From: Sphingosinicella microcystinivorans
Lineage (GTDB): Bacteria; Pseudomonadota; Alphaproteobacteria; Sphingomonadales; Sphingomonadaceae
DNA: 64,000 nt
NCBI RefSeq assembly: GCF_027941835.1
Contig: NZ_CP116005.1
Location: forward strand, 2,929,501 to 2,993,500
Direction: 5' to 3'
Made by a program: the position numbers and the translations under genes. The notes beneath the pieces were generated by a model. It saw nothing but the letters and a program-made list of their open reading frames with translations, did not search any database and was not told the DNA's origin. Position 1 is the first letter of the stretch; each line of letters begins with the position of its first letter. Shown here piece by piece: positions 8,677-16,488 of this stretch.

Positions 8677-9235
8677 GGCCGATCTCCTTGGCTTCGGGGG
8701 TTGAAGAGGGTGAGGACGTCGCGCGCAGATGCAGCGGCGTTGCGCGGCCGATCACGGCGGAGGCCGGAAGCGGGCCGAAATAGCGCCCGTCCAGACTGTC
8801 GGAATGGGCGGGATTGAGTAGCAGCAGTTCGCCCGCTCGCAGCGTGCGGCAACCCTGCCAGTCCGGCAGCGGACGGCCTTGGCCGTCACGCGCGCGGGCG
8901 CTGGCGACGGGCCGCGCATCGACGCTCACCACGGCGCCGATGCGGCACACACGCTGCCCGGCCTTGGCCGCGACCTGCTTCAGCAGCGGCACACTTTCGG
9001 GCAGATAGCCGCGCCCGGCCATCCAGCGCGACCACCGCGCGGGCGGTGCAACGGCGACCAGGGCGCCGTTGGCCGGATCGCGGTCGGGATGGATGCGATA
9101 AAGCCCGATCGGCGCGCTGGCGCTGGCGTTCCAGATGACGCGCGGGAGCGGATCGACGATGGCGACGGCGACGAACGAGGTCGCGAAGGCGGACGCGGCA
9201 ATCGCCGTTGCGAGGACATAACGGCGGCGCGTCAT
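8657..9235 (-). CDS. traF: TraF-type conjugation signal peptidase (S26)
   Basis: This membrane peptidase of 192 residues is likely to process and cyclise the TrbC pilin. One N-terminal membrane segment (about residues 6-27, VLATAIAASAFATSFVAVAI) is followed by the S26 serine region SASAPIGLYRI and the general-base lysine region ESVPLLKQVAAKAG. A C-terminal PAHSDSLDGRYFGPLPASAVIGRA box follows. That layout matches the TraF/S26C family. The ATG at 9235 overlaps the DUF2840 stop (ATGA), which fixes the start; the longer open frame extending upstream is out-of-frame read-through. Confidence 0.9.
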   Translation of the reverse strand: MTRRRYVLATAIAASAFATSFVAVAIVDPLPRVIWNASASAPIGLYRIHPDRDPANGALVAVAPPARWSRWMAGRGYLPESVPLLKQVAAKAGQRVCRIGAVVSVDARPVASARARDGQGRPLPDWQGCRTLRAGELLLLNPAHSDSLDGRYFGPLPASAVIGRATPLHLRATSSPSSTPEAKEIGHADQYL

Positions 9236-9819
9236 CCCTCGATCTCCCGGCGCTTGAGCCAGGCGCGATGCCGCTCCATCGTGTAGGGGCGCGGCGAGTG
9301 TCCCGCGGCGATGCGGTTGTGAACGTGACGCCAATGGTCGGCCGCCGCGTCGCAGGGATCGACGCCCGCCGCCTCCACCGCGTCGATCGCGGCGAGCACT
9401 TGCTGGACTTTGGGCCAGCTTTCGGCGTGCAGGAGGATGTCGCCGCCCGGCCGCACGAACGGCAGCGTCGTATAGGGTTCGCCCGGCGCGACCGCGCGCA
9501 CGATGTCGATGCGCGATGTGATCGTGCCATAGTCGTTGGCCGCCCATCGGACGAAGGCGAAGATCGCGGCGGGCCGAAAGCCGACCACGCGCGTCTTGCG
9601 CGTGAGGATGCGGTCCTGTGCGATCCGGCCGAAACGTATCCAGTGCTCCAGCCGCTGCTCGATCCAGGTCAGTTCCACCTCGGTCAACCGGGATCGGGAG
9701 GCGACGGCGGTCGGGACAGGCGGATCACGGCGGACCGCTTCCCGTTCCGCCGCCTGGCGGCGTAGCGCGGCTTCAAACCCGCTGAAGTCGATGCGCGCCG
9801 GGCGCGCGGGGTCGTTCAT
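9232..9819 (-). CDS. DUF2840 family protein
   Basis: This protein of 195 residues contains the motif RLTEVELTWIEQRLEHWIRFG and the WP..V..VL.AID..EAAG pattern near residues 130-150, which I recognise as DUF2840. It is a family of unknown function restricted to the RepA-ParA-TraF region of alphaproteobacterial elements. No membrane segment or catalytic motif is seen. It overlaps the methyltransferase gene upstream and traF downstream by four bases on each side, so it belongs to one translationally coupled chain from the PP-loop gene to traF. Confidence 0.88.
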   Translation of the reverse strand: MNDPARPARIDFSGFEAALRRQAAEREAVRRDPPVPTAVASRSRLTEVELTWIEQRLEHWIRFGRIAQDRILTRKTRVVGFRPAAIFAFVRWAANDYGTITSRIDIVRAVAPGEPYTTLPFVRPGGDILLHAESWPKVQQVLAAIDAVEAAGVDPCDAAADHWRHVHNRIAAGHSPRPYTMERHRAWLKRREIEG

Positions 9820-11261
9820 CGTTCGTCTCCTGGGATGTCGATGGGGGTTCGCCCGAGCGCGAGGTCGAGCGCGGCTTCGACGCGCAGGATCGCGCGGCCG
9901 ATGGCTTCGGGGATTTGCGGAAGAACGGCGTCGCCGAACGCCTCGACGATCAGGCTGGCCGCAGCCGTCCCTTTGCGAGTGCCGAGCGCAATGCGCGTGT
10001 CAGCCACCCAGGCGGATAGCCCATCATCCAGCCGTAGGTGATGGGCAAGGCCGCCGTTCCAGTCAGCCCATGGCTCCGCAGCATCGCCGCCAGCGCGCGG
10101 GCCCCCGCCCATTTGTCCGGCGCCCGGTCGGTCATCGCCCCATCCAGAACCGCGTCCATCGTCGGCGATTTCCGGCGATCGTAGGCCGGACTCCATCCGT
10201 CCATGCGGCTGTCCCGTTTGGTCGGGGTGGGGAGGATTTCCGTCGTGGTCACGCGGATCATGTGCCGCGTCGAATGCGTCCGAAGCCCCGATCCGCTCTT
10301 GTTGCTGCCGTAGTCGCACGCCACCGGGGTCGGCAGCATCGTCTCCGCGTGACGGAGCAGGTTCGGCGTGTCGATCTGCGCCTTTGCGCCGTTTGCTCGC
10401 TTGCCCGTCTCGATCTCCTGTCGGCTCAATCTGCGGCCGCCGTTCGGTTTGACCGGCGTCGGCATCATCCCGGCATGACGGCTGGCATGGCCCTGCAACT
10501 GGCTGAGAACATCGCCCCGGCCGCCGCGATCCGCGTCCGACTTGCGCGGTGTCGCGAGGATCATGCGAAGCGGATATGTCGATCCCGCCCCGCCGCCCGC
10601 GCCATCCATCATCCCGTCCGATGCCATCGGCGTCGGCAGCGGGCGATTGCGGAACAGGTTGTAGAGGCCCGATTCCTTCATCGCCCGGCGCCCCCCCGAA
10701 CCACCCTCCAGACGGATGCCGCCCTGCTGGGATTGCGATACCGGCGTAGGCAAGCTGGCGGGGGTCGTAGCCGATAAGCCAGGATCGCTTGCGAACATGG
10801 TTGGCGCCGACATTGTCAGCACCCACCACGCACGGTTCGCAGGCGTAGCCGATCGCTTCCAGTTCGCCGAGCAGCCGGTCAGCGCCGCGAGTTCGGAGAT
10901 TAGCGCTGTTCTCAAAAGCGAACCAGCGAGGGCGGCAATCTGCGACCAGGCGGACGGCTTCGAGGTAGAGGCCCGACCGCTCGCCTTCGATGCCCCGGCC
11001 TTTGGTGTTGGCGCTGGAGATGTCCTGGCACGGCGGCGATCCGACGATGATGTCGGGGAGCATCCCAAGGTCTGAAAGAAGTCGAGCTGCCGTGAGGTCG
11101 CGCACGTCGGCGTAGAGGCGGACATGGGGATTATTCTCCGCATAGAGGATGCGCCGCCATTCGATGATCTCGCAGGCCGCGATGGTGACGAAACCGGCAC
11201 GGTGGAGGCCGAGCGACCAGCCGCCCGCCGCCGCGCTGAACAGGTCGAGCGCGCGCATCAT
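9816..11261 (-). CDS. DNA (cytosine-5) methyltransferase with displaced central frame
   Basis: The frame starting MMRALDLFSAAAGGWSLG has C5-methyltransferase motif I (DLFSAAAGG), motif IV with the catalytic cysteine (GSPPCQDIS), a motif VI variant (ENS) and a motif VIII-like HVRKRSW. At its C-terminus is motif X (FGDAVLPQIPEAIGRAI). From about 10770 down to about 9990, however, coding-type sequence lies in another frame. That frame shows repeated LPTP/ATP elements (LPTPMASDG, ATPRKSDADRGGRGD, LPTPTKRDS) and YGWMMGYPPGW, typical of the recognition part of this family. The annotated frame has no stop, so a 481-residue protein is possible, but its centre is R/D/P-rich and probably non-functional. 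Start chosen by ATGA overlap with the PP-loop gene. Confidence 0.8.
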   Translation of the reverse strand: MMRALDLFSAAAGGWSLGLHRAGFVTIAACEIIEWRRILYAENNPHVRLYADVRDLTAARLLSDLGMLPDIIVGSPPCQDISSANTKGRGIEGERSGLYLEAVRLVADCRPRWFAFENSANLRTRGADRLLGELEAIGYACEPCVVGADNVGANHVRKRSWLIGYDPRQLAYAGIAIPAGRHPSGGWFGGAPGDEGIGPLQPVPQSPAADADGIGRDDGWRGRRGGIDISASHDPRDTAQVGRGSRRPGRCSQPVAGPCQPSCRDDADAGQTERRPQIEPTGDRDGQASKRRKGADRHAEPAPSRGDDAADPGGVRLRQQQERIGASDAFDAAHDPRDHDGNPPHPDQTGQPHGRMESGLRSPEIADDGRGSGWGDDRPGAGQMGGGPRAGGDAAEPWADWNGGLAHHLRLDDGLSAWVADTRIALGTRKGTAAASLIVEAFGDAVLPQIPEAIGRAILRVEAALDLALGRTPIDIPGDER

Positions 11262-12406
11262 TCGCACAGCCCATATTCGCTGTCGCAGCGCAGGCCGTGC
11301 TCGTCGGCCTCGCGCTGCTCCAGATCGAGGAACAGGTCGTAATTGTGGCCGCCCCGGCCGGTGCGCGACCATGCGATCGCGCGGTCGATGGTCGCCCGGC
11401 CGTGGTCGGCGGGATCGCCGGGGACGGTCGGCGCGGGCAGCAGCGATGCCGGGGTGCCGGTGACGGCGGTGCGTCGGGACACGAGTCCGACCAGCCGCTC
11501 CCATTCGCGGACCCGGTCCACCTCGGCGGGGAAGCGCATGGCCCAGGCGCGCAGTTCGCGCTTCCTGACCATGATGCAGGTTGAGCAGCCGACGCGGCTC
11601 ATCCCCATCGTGTAGAGCGGGTTATGGCGGAGGCCGTGGCGCTCGGAGATGGCGAAGGCGTCGGCGGCCGACCAGCGGAAGATGGGGCGATAGAGCACCT
11701 CGCGCGCTCCGGTCGGATGCCGTTTCGACTGGATGGGCGGCTTTTTCGCCCGCGCCGGACTTTCGTCGGCGCGCTCGCCGATCCAGTCGATGATCGACAG
11801 CCCCGCGTCGAGCAGCGGGCGCTTGCGGTGCATCATCGGGATCAGCTTCGTCTCGTCGGTGCAGAAGCGCGTTTTGGTCCCCGGAAACCGGCCGTGGAGC
11901 ATGACCATGTCGAGGAACGGGATCCCGGTAGGATGCAGCAGCCCCAGCGCCTGCTCGATCAGAGGATCGGGGACCGGGGGCGAGACCAGCACCGAGCAAT
12001 TGCATCCGGCGATCCACTCGACCCTGGTGATCGTGCCTGCCTGCCAGGCCGCGCGGCGCTGGTTGCAGGCGCCCTTGTGACGGGTCCGGCGCTTTTCCTT
12101 CGACCATTCCTCCCGCAGCATCGCGCGCTTGCGGGCGAAGGCCGACGCATCGGTGAGACCAGGCACGTCGTTCGCCGAGACGATTTCGATGCGGAGGCCG
12201 ATGCGGCGGCAGAGCCAGTCGTCGAGATAGGCGATGTGATCGAGCGTGATCGGGTTTTCGTGGCCGTTGTCGGCCGAGAGGAAGCGCGGCGCGCGGTTGC
12301 CGAACGCGGCCAGCCCCTTGCGCTCGATCCGCTCGACCATCTTGCAGAGGACGGCCTGGCTGTCCTTGCCGCCCGAGATGCTGCCGAAGTGCTGGACGGC
12401 GATCAT
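11258..12406 (-). CDS. PP-loop ATP pyrophosphatase (PAPS-reductase-like)
   Basis: This 382-residue protein opens with a PP-loop, SISGGKDSQAVL, at about residues 9-20, the ATP-pyrophosphatase signature shared by PAPS reductases, DndC and tRNA-thiolation enzymes. A cysteine pair occurs late (RVGCSTCIMV, about residue 290), and additional cysteines near residues 120-140 (GACNQ, GCNCS) could hold a metal or Fe-S centre. It lacks the standard cysteine arrangement of assimilatory PAPS reductases as far as I can recall. It overlaps the C5 methyltransferase gene by four bases, suggesting joint action on nucleic acid. Function not established; DNA sulfur modification is one possibility. Confidence 0.75.
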   Translation of the reverse strand: MIAVQHFGSISGGKDSQAVLCKMVERIERKGLAAFGNRAPRFLSADNGHENPITLDHIAYLDDWLCRRIGLRIEIVSANDVPGLTDASAFARKRAMLREEWSKEKRRTRHKGACNQRRAAWQAGTITRVEWIAGCNCSVLVSPPVPDPLIEQALGLLHPTGIPFLDMVMLHGRFPGTKTRFCTDETKLIPMMHRKRPLLDAGLSIIDWIGERADESPARAKKPPIQSKRHPTGAREVLYRPIFRWSAADAFAISERHGLRHNPLYTMGMSRVGCSTCIMVRKRELRAWAMRFPAEVDRVREWERLVGLVSRRTAVTGTPASLLPAPTVPGDPADHGRATIDRAIAWSRTGRGGHNYDLFLDLEQREADEHGLRCDSEYGLCE

Positions 12407-12440
12407 GGCCGCCCGTCCACAACGCGAATCCGCGTTAGCA

Positions 12441-12457
12441 AGAATCCGAAGGATTCT
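12441..12457. promoter_or_regulatory. Perfect palindrome upstream of the PP-loop gene
   Basis: AGAATCC-GAA-GGATTCT is a 7-bp perfect inverted repeat with a three-base centre, 35 bp before the ATG of the PP-loop gene and next to an AT-rich stretch. The size and position fit an operator for a dimeric repressor; no T-run follows, so it is unlikely to be a terminator. The regulator is unknown; RepA and the AlpA-like protein are both encoded nearby. Confidence 0.4.
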
Positions 12458-12523
12458 ATTCTATTAGCATAGTTAGAGGGGAGCCGATTCCGCGAGGATT
12501 TCTGCGGGTTTGCGGGCCTGTCG

Positions 12524-12590
12524 GGTTTTTTATAGGCCGAGTCAGCGGTTTTTAATCGGCCGAGTCCGGCGGTTTTCAATAGGCCGAGTC
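12524..12590. repeat. Three iteron-like direct repeats next to repA
   Basis: Three 20-base copies of a GGTTTT..AT.GGCCGAGTC unit start at 12524, 12547 and 12571, spaced 23 and 24 bp. All end in the identical GGCCGAGTC, and the third touches the repA stop codon. About two helical turns between copies places them on one DNA face, as in plasmid iterons bound by a replication initiator. The adjacent DNA toward the PP-loop gene is AT-rich. They may form an origin that lets the excised element replicate, or serve repA autoregulation. Confidence 0.65.
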
Positions 12591-13475
12591 TCATGGCTGG
12601 TTATCCACAACCTTGAGACCGACGCGGCGCATGGCGGCATCGAGAGGATCGACGGGCATCGGCACGAAGTTCAGCCGCTCGCGACCGAAGGCGTGCTCGA
12701 TCGTGAGCGTGTATCCCGGCAGCGGCTGGCGGCGGACGATACCGCGCAGCTCGAACGCGAATTGCTTGAGCGGCGACAGCACGCCGGACTTGAGATGGAG
12801 ATGGGCGAAGTCGAACGACCAGCCGCCCTTCTGGCGGCCGCCATGCTTGCGCACGATCCGGTAGAGCCAGCGTTCCAGCCCCCCGGTCAAACCGAAATAG
12901 GCGCGGTCGATCGTGAGGACGAACGTGCGATCGACCACCCCCGCATAGAACCAGTCGGGCAGAATCAACTCGATCCCGAGCGGCCGTCCCGCGCCGTCGA
13001 GCCGCTCCTGCCATTCGTTGATCCACGAAAAGCGATGACGGCGGCGCTGGTGCTGCTGGCGGATCGAAGTCGCGACCGTAGTCGATTGCAGGCGGTCGAG
13101 CGCCGCTTTCAGACGATCATAATGATCCTTGCCGGTGCCGCGCCCGGTGAAGGCCAGGATTTCGTGGGGTGTCGCGGCCATCAGGCGCGAGGTCGGCAGC
13201 CCGGCATCGCGCGCGGCGACGATCTGGCTTGCCGCCCATATCAGCACGTCGGCGTCCCATATGGTCGCCATCCCATGTTCGGGGATGGCCTCGACCGAGA
13301 TCCATGTCTGCCCCATGCGGAAGTCGATCGGGGTCACGCGCCTGCGCTTGGCGAGGCTGAAGAACGGCCAGGCCATGAGGTCCTGGGCATCGCGCGGCGC
13401 GATATCGCCGCCGAGCGAGGGAAACAGCGCAAGCTGGGCGCGTTCGCCGGAACGGGATGCTGCGCGCGGTTTCAT
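12591..13475 (-). CDS. repA: Replication initiator protein A (RepA)
   Basis: This 294-residue protein belongs to the RepA family common in alphaproteobacterial plasmids and ICEs. Recognisable stretches are DLMAWPFFSLAKRRR, IEVRAIPEHGMATIWDAD-type sequence (here VEAIPEHGMATIWDAD), ILAFTGRGTGKDHYDRLKAAL and the winged-helix region GGLERWLYRIVRKHGG. In ICEs such proteins can support transient replication after excision. The gene overlaps the AlpA-like regulator by four bases and is followed at once by three iteron-like repeats. No ParA gene follows, unlike related elements. Confidence 0.92.
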   Translation of the reverse strand: MKPRAASRSGERAQLALFPSLGGDIAPRDAQDLMAWPFFSLAKRRRVTPIDFRMGQTWISVEAIPEHGMATIWDADVLIWAASQIVAARDAGLPTSRLMAATPHEILAFTGRGTGKDHYDRLKAALDRLQSTTVATSIRQQHQRRRHRFSWINEWQERLDGAGRPLGIELILPDWFYAGVVDRTFVLTIDRAYFGLTGGLERWLYRIVRKHGGRQKGGWSFDFAHLHLKSGVLSPLKQFAFELRGIVRRQPLPGYTLTIEHAFGRERLNFVPMPVDPLDAAMRRVGLKVVDNQP

Positions 13476-13738
13476 CGGCGGCTATGCGCCAGCGCCGAAT
13501 CCCGCCGCGGCATGAGATCGTCCTGGCCCGGATCGGACGTCGAGTATTTGGTGCCGAGATCGGCCCAGGTGCGCAGGTCGTCCACCGAATAGACTACCCG
13601 CCCGCCAATGCGCCGATAGGCCGGGCCAGTGCCGAAATAGCGGTGCTTCTCCAGCGTGCGGCCGGAAAGGCCCAGGAAGCGCGCCGCCTCCGGCGTCCGC
13701 AAAAAACGCGGCGGCAGATTGACGGGCGAATTGGACAA
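13472..13738 (-). CDS. AlpA-like helix-turn-helix regulator
   Basis: This small DNA-binding protein has 88 residues when started at the TTG at 13738. That codon is preceded by AGGAG at seven bases and yields LSNSPVNLPPRFLRTPEAARFLGLSGRTLEKHRYFGTGPAYRRIGGRVVY. The TPEAARFLGLSGRTLEKHR stretch is the excisionase/MerR-like helix-turn-helix, and RIGGRVVYSVDDL the following wing. Such proteins precede repA in many ICEs and may control replication or excision genes. A longer in-frame extension to 13825 exists but looks noncoding. Overlaps repA by four bases. Confidence 0.85.
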   Translation of the reverse strand: MSNSPVNLPPRFLRTPEAARFLGLSGRTLEKHRYFGTGPAYRRIGGRVVYSVDDLRTWADLGTKYSTSDPGQDDLMPRRDSALAHSRR

Positions 13739-13867
13739 GGTGTGTCTCCTGCGGATCGTGGCGGCAGGAGGCGAAACTGGCGAAGTATGCGCGGCCCGGT
13801 GGAGAACGAAGATCTGCAACCGCACCGATGTGCCACCCCCTTCGGGCGGACGGCCGGGCCGTCGAAA

Positions 13868-14633
13868 TCAGCGGATTCGCAGCAGCTTGCGATAGTCGCC
13901 GTTCATCATCGCGGTGGCATCGCGCACCAGGCGATAGACGAAGGACCGGGCGGCCGAGCTTTTCCATTCGGTCGCCGACAGACGCGCGGCCTCGTCCCTG
14001 CCGAACGCAACAGCGATCTCGCGATAGGTAGCGCCAGCGAGGCGCATGTCGAGCGCGCGCAGCATCGCATCGAGGCGCGCGCGTCGGTAGGCGGTCAGCG
14101 GCCAGCCACGCGGCAACGGTCCGGTTCGTTTGCCGAACATCAGGCGATGGAAGCGGAGCAGGCTGGCGACGCGAGTGCCGAAGTCCCTGTCGAGGGGAAC
14201 GATCGCCGCGAGCGGCCGACCGGGTGTCGGATCGCGCAGCCAAAGCCGATGCTCGCCTGCCGGGTCCGCGACGACGACATGGCGACCGTCGATTCCCGTC
14301 CGGTCGGCGAGCAGCGCGCCGAGCGCCAGCGGGTCGATCGCCTTCGCGCCAGCATATCCCTCCGGCGCGGCGTCGAGGATGACGGTGACGGCGGTCAGTT
14401 CCGGCCGCCAGATCACCGGCTCCGACAGCTCATCCGGCATATAGGCGAAAAGACAACCCCCATCGGCGGGCAAGCGCCATTCGTTCGTTCGCCGCAGTGT
14501 CACGGTTCTGCCGCACCTGGTCGGCGCGATACTGTCGATTGCGTTGCAGGAACGCGGCGGCGAACTCGGGGCGGCCCGGCGTGTCCGGCGCATCACCGGC
14601 ACGCTGCGGGCGCCGTCGTGACGGTGTCGGCAT
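13868..14633 (-). pseudogene. DUF6499-DUF2285 protein gene split by a frameshift
   Basis: Two adjacent frames together make one known architecture. The first, starting at the ATG at 14633 with GGGGAGG six bases upstream, gives the N-terminal part with GRPEFAAAFLQRNRQYRADQ and ARRWGLSF, then stops at 14430. The second continues with AYMPDELSEPVIWRPELTAVTVIL, FGTRVASLLRFHRLMFG and GWPLTAYRRARLDAMLRALD, which is DUF2285. The switch falls at a run of four A/T bases (14448-14451); removing one base would restore a single reading frame of about 250 residues. It could be a sequencing error, real decay or programmed slippage. DUF2285 proteins are regulators or accessory proteins of ICEs with no proven function. 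Confidence 0.75.
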
Positions 14634-14784
14634 GTGCATCCTCCCCAGCCGCTCATTGCGGGTTCTGGACCGCCAAGGATCGGGAAACGCATTCTGTCCT
14701 GACAGCGCGAAGGCCGCGCCCGGACATGCGGACGGCGCATCGAACCGAAGGACCGGAAAAATCCATTCCGGTCCTGAAGTTAAT

Positions 14785-15051
14785 CTATTCCGTCGCGCGC
14801 GGGCCGAGCAGCCATGCGTAGCCGATCTCGGTCATCCAGCGGGCGCGGGCGAGATGGCTTTCGTGCATTGTCCGGGCGCGCTCCGGTTCGGCGGCCGGAT
14901 CGATTCCGAAGATATGCGCGGCGATCTCGGGCCAGTCGACGCCCTCGTCGTCCGCATCGAGCAGCCGAATATAGTCGGCGAGATGATCTTCGTCATAGGC
15001 GGTGAGCCGCGGCGTGTCGGGCGCGCGATCCGCAAAATGCCTGGCGGTCAT
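14785..15051 (-). CDS. Small conserved ICE-associated protein, unknown function
   Basis: This 88-residue acidic protein has aromatic/leucine-rich helices (DEDHLADYIRLLDADDEGVDWPEIAAHIFGIDPAAEPERA). The pattern of a tryptophan-containing core followed by a basic SHLARARWMTEIGYAWLL tail looks like a real protein rather than a chance frame. GC-rich third positions support coding. A G-rich site (GGGGGTGTT) precedes the ATG. It lies upstream of the DUF2285 gene and reads in the same direction, a pairing often seen in these elements. I do not recognise a named family. Confidence 0.7.
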   Translation of the reverse strand: MTARHFADRAPDTPRLTAYDEDHLADYIRLLDADDEGVDWPEIAAHIFGIDPAAEPERARTMHESHLARARWMTEIGYAWLLGPRATE

Positions 15052-15556
15052 AACACCCCCGTTCTTCCAGCCCCCGTTAACCTTACTAGACTGAAACGGA
15101 GACGATTATACGCGCACGGCGGGCATGGTTCCGCGCACCCTCCGCAAGGCCGGTTTCAAGGCAGGAAGCGGTTTGTCTGCGGTGCGCCCCCGCAAACAGC
15201 TCCTGAACCCATGATCGGGGAGTGGTAAACCGCGTTTAGTCGGCCCTACGACCTTTAGCACCGGAGCGCCTGGACATACGTCGCAGGCTCCCCGACCGCA
15301 TGGTCAAGGATTCGCGGTGCCGTCTCGGCCGACACCAAACCGCTAAACGTGGGGCTACCAACCCCAGACCGCCGCGTAGCGACCCGCGCCCTTCTTAGGG
15401 AGCGGCGATGGTTTTGGCTACCGTCTCATCCCGCGAGCCGGGCTGCGCCCGGCGAGCGCGATTTTACGGCCGCGCGGCCCTGTGGGACGCGCGGGCGTTA
15501 ACGGGCATCGGTAAGCCCGGCCGCCCTCGCGAGCCGGGCTTTGCCCCTCGACAGCT
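15052..15556. other. 505-bp noncoding stretch with inverted and direct repeats
   Basis: No convincing gene is visible. A perfect hairpin GCCGGGC-TGC-GCCCGGC lies at 15437-15453. The string GCGAGCCGGGCT occurs twice, near 15433 and near 15530, and CGTTTAG (about 15232) is matched by CTAAACG (about 15343). Both flanking genes read leftward, so the stretch follows the 74-residue gene and precedes the 88-residue gene. It may hold the promoter and a structured leader for the leftward ICE genes, or a second DNA-processing site. No T-rich terminator was seen. Confidence 0.5.
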
Positions 15557-15781
15557 TCATTCAAGCCAGAATTGCGTAGGACTGATTGCGTAAAGACGCC
15601 TGCTATCGTCGCTCGGACGAATCCAGTATTCGTAAGTCGTCCATCCAGGCTCGATCCCATGTTGCTGCGCCCCTTCGGTCGTCTCGCCGATATATCTGGT
15701 GCGGTAGTAGGTCACCCCTTCCGGTGTCGTGATGGTCTTGGGCATACGCTCGAGGCGGAAGGTTCTGATAATATCCGTCAT
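15557..15781 (-). CDS. Small hypothetical protein
   Basis: The 74-residue product (MTDIIRTFRLERMPKTITTPEGVTYY start) is rich in Thr, Tyr and Arg and has a GWTTYEYWIRP segment. A textbook ribosome-binding site, AGGAGG, lies seven bases before the ATG, and amino-acid composition looks natural. It sits between the adenine/N4-cytosine methyltransferase gene and the repeat-rich noncoding stretch, in the same direction as both neighbours. No family recognised. Confidence 0.7.
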   Translation of the reverse strand: MTDIIRTFRLERMPKTITTPEGVTYYRTRYIGETTEGAQQHGIEPGWTTYEYWIRPSDDSRRLYAISPTQFWLE

Positions 15782-15840
15782 GATTTTGCCTCCTGCTTGC
15801 AGGGGAAAGGGGCGGCCTATGCGGCCGCCCGGTGATGCTG

Positions 15841-16488
15841 CTATGCGGCAAGCCGCTTGCTGGCGGTGTGATAGTGGCCGTTATCCAGTTCGATGCCGGT
15901 CCAGTCGCGCCCGAGCTGCTGGGCTGCCGCCAATGTCGAACCGCTGCCGCTGAACGGGTCCAGCACCAGGTCGCCCGGCTGCGTGAAAGCCTCGATCAAC
16001 GGCGCCAGTGCCTCAACCGGCTTTTGCGTGGGGTGCAAACGGTTGCCCGAATAGGGGAAGTCCAGCACATCGGGGATAGGCCGCGCGGGACGGGCCGGAT
16101 TGCCCTTTGCAAGCAAATAAGCCTGTTCGTGCTGATACTGGAGAAAGCGGGCCGACGACGCATAGCGCTTGTGGAAAACGAGATGGCCGACGACGCGGAA
16201 GCCCGCCGCTTTCCATGCGTCCATGAAAAGGTCGATCTTGTTCCAACCATAGAAGGAAACGGCAAAGCCATCATCCTTCAAGACGCGGTGCATCTCGCGG
16301 AACGCCGGACGCAGCCAGCGGCCGTTATCGTCATTCGCCACCTTGCGCCCCTGGCGGTCCCGATAGCGGGTCACATAGGGCGGGTCTGTCAGGATAAAAT
16401 CCACCGTGCCGGTATCGAAAGCCTGCATCACGTCGATGCAATCCCCGTTGAAGATCACATTGCGGGGAGCCTGTGCATTGCTGGTCAT
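15841..16488 (-). CDS. DNA methyltransferase, beta-class order (N6-adenine or N4-cytosine)
   Basis: This 215-residue enzyme transfers methyl from SAM to an exocyclic amine of DNA. The catalytic DPPY motif is at residues 35-38 and the SAM-binding DPFSGSGST lies near the C-terminus (about 175-183), preceded by LHPTQKPVEALAPLI. The order catalytic motif, recognition region, SAM motif is that of beta-class enzymes. It is short and has no restriction endonuclease partner nearby, so it is probably a solitary methyltransferase that protects the element or tunes its expression. AAGGA precedes the ATG by about eight bases. Confidence 0.92.
   Translation of the reverse strand: MTSNAQAPRNVIFNGDCIDVMQAFDTGTVDFILTDPPYVTRYRDRQGRKVANDDNGRWLRPAFREMHRVLKDDGFAVSFYGWNKIDLFMDAWKAAGFRVVGHLVFHKRYASSARFLQYQHEQAYLLAKGNPARPARPIPDVLDFPYSGNRLHPTQKPVEALAPLIEAFTQPGDLVLDPFSGSGSTLAAAQQLGRDWTGIELDNGHYHTASKRLAA

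Noticed and set aside
12403-12594. 63-residue minus-strand frame over the iterons
   Set aside because: Its repetitive peptide (GLLKTAGLGRLKTA) is just the translated DNA repeat.
15437-15453. Hairpin as a possible CRISPR or REP array unit
   Set aside because: Only one copy of the hairpin and no regular spacers; no CRISPR array exists in the window.
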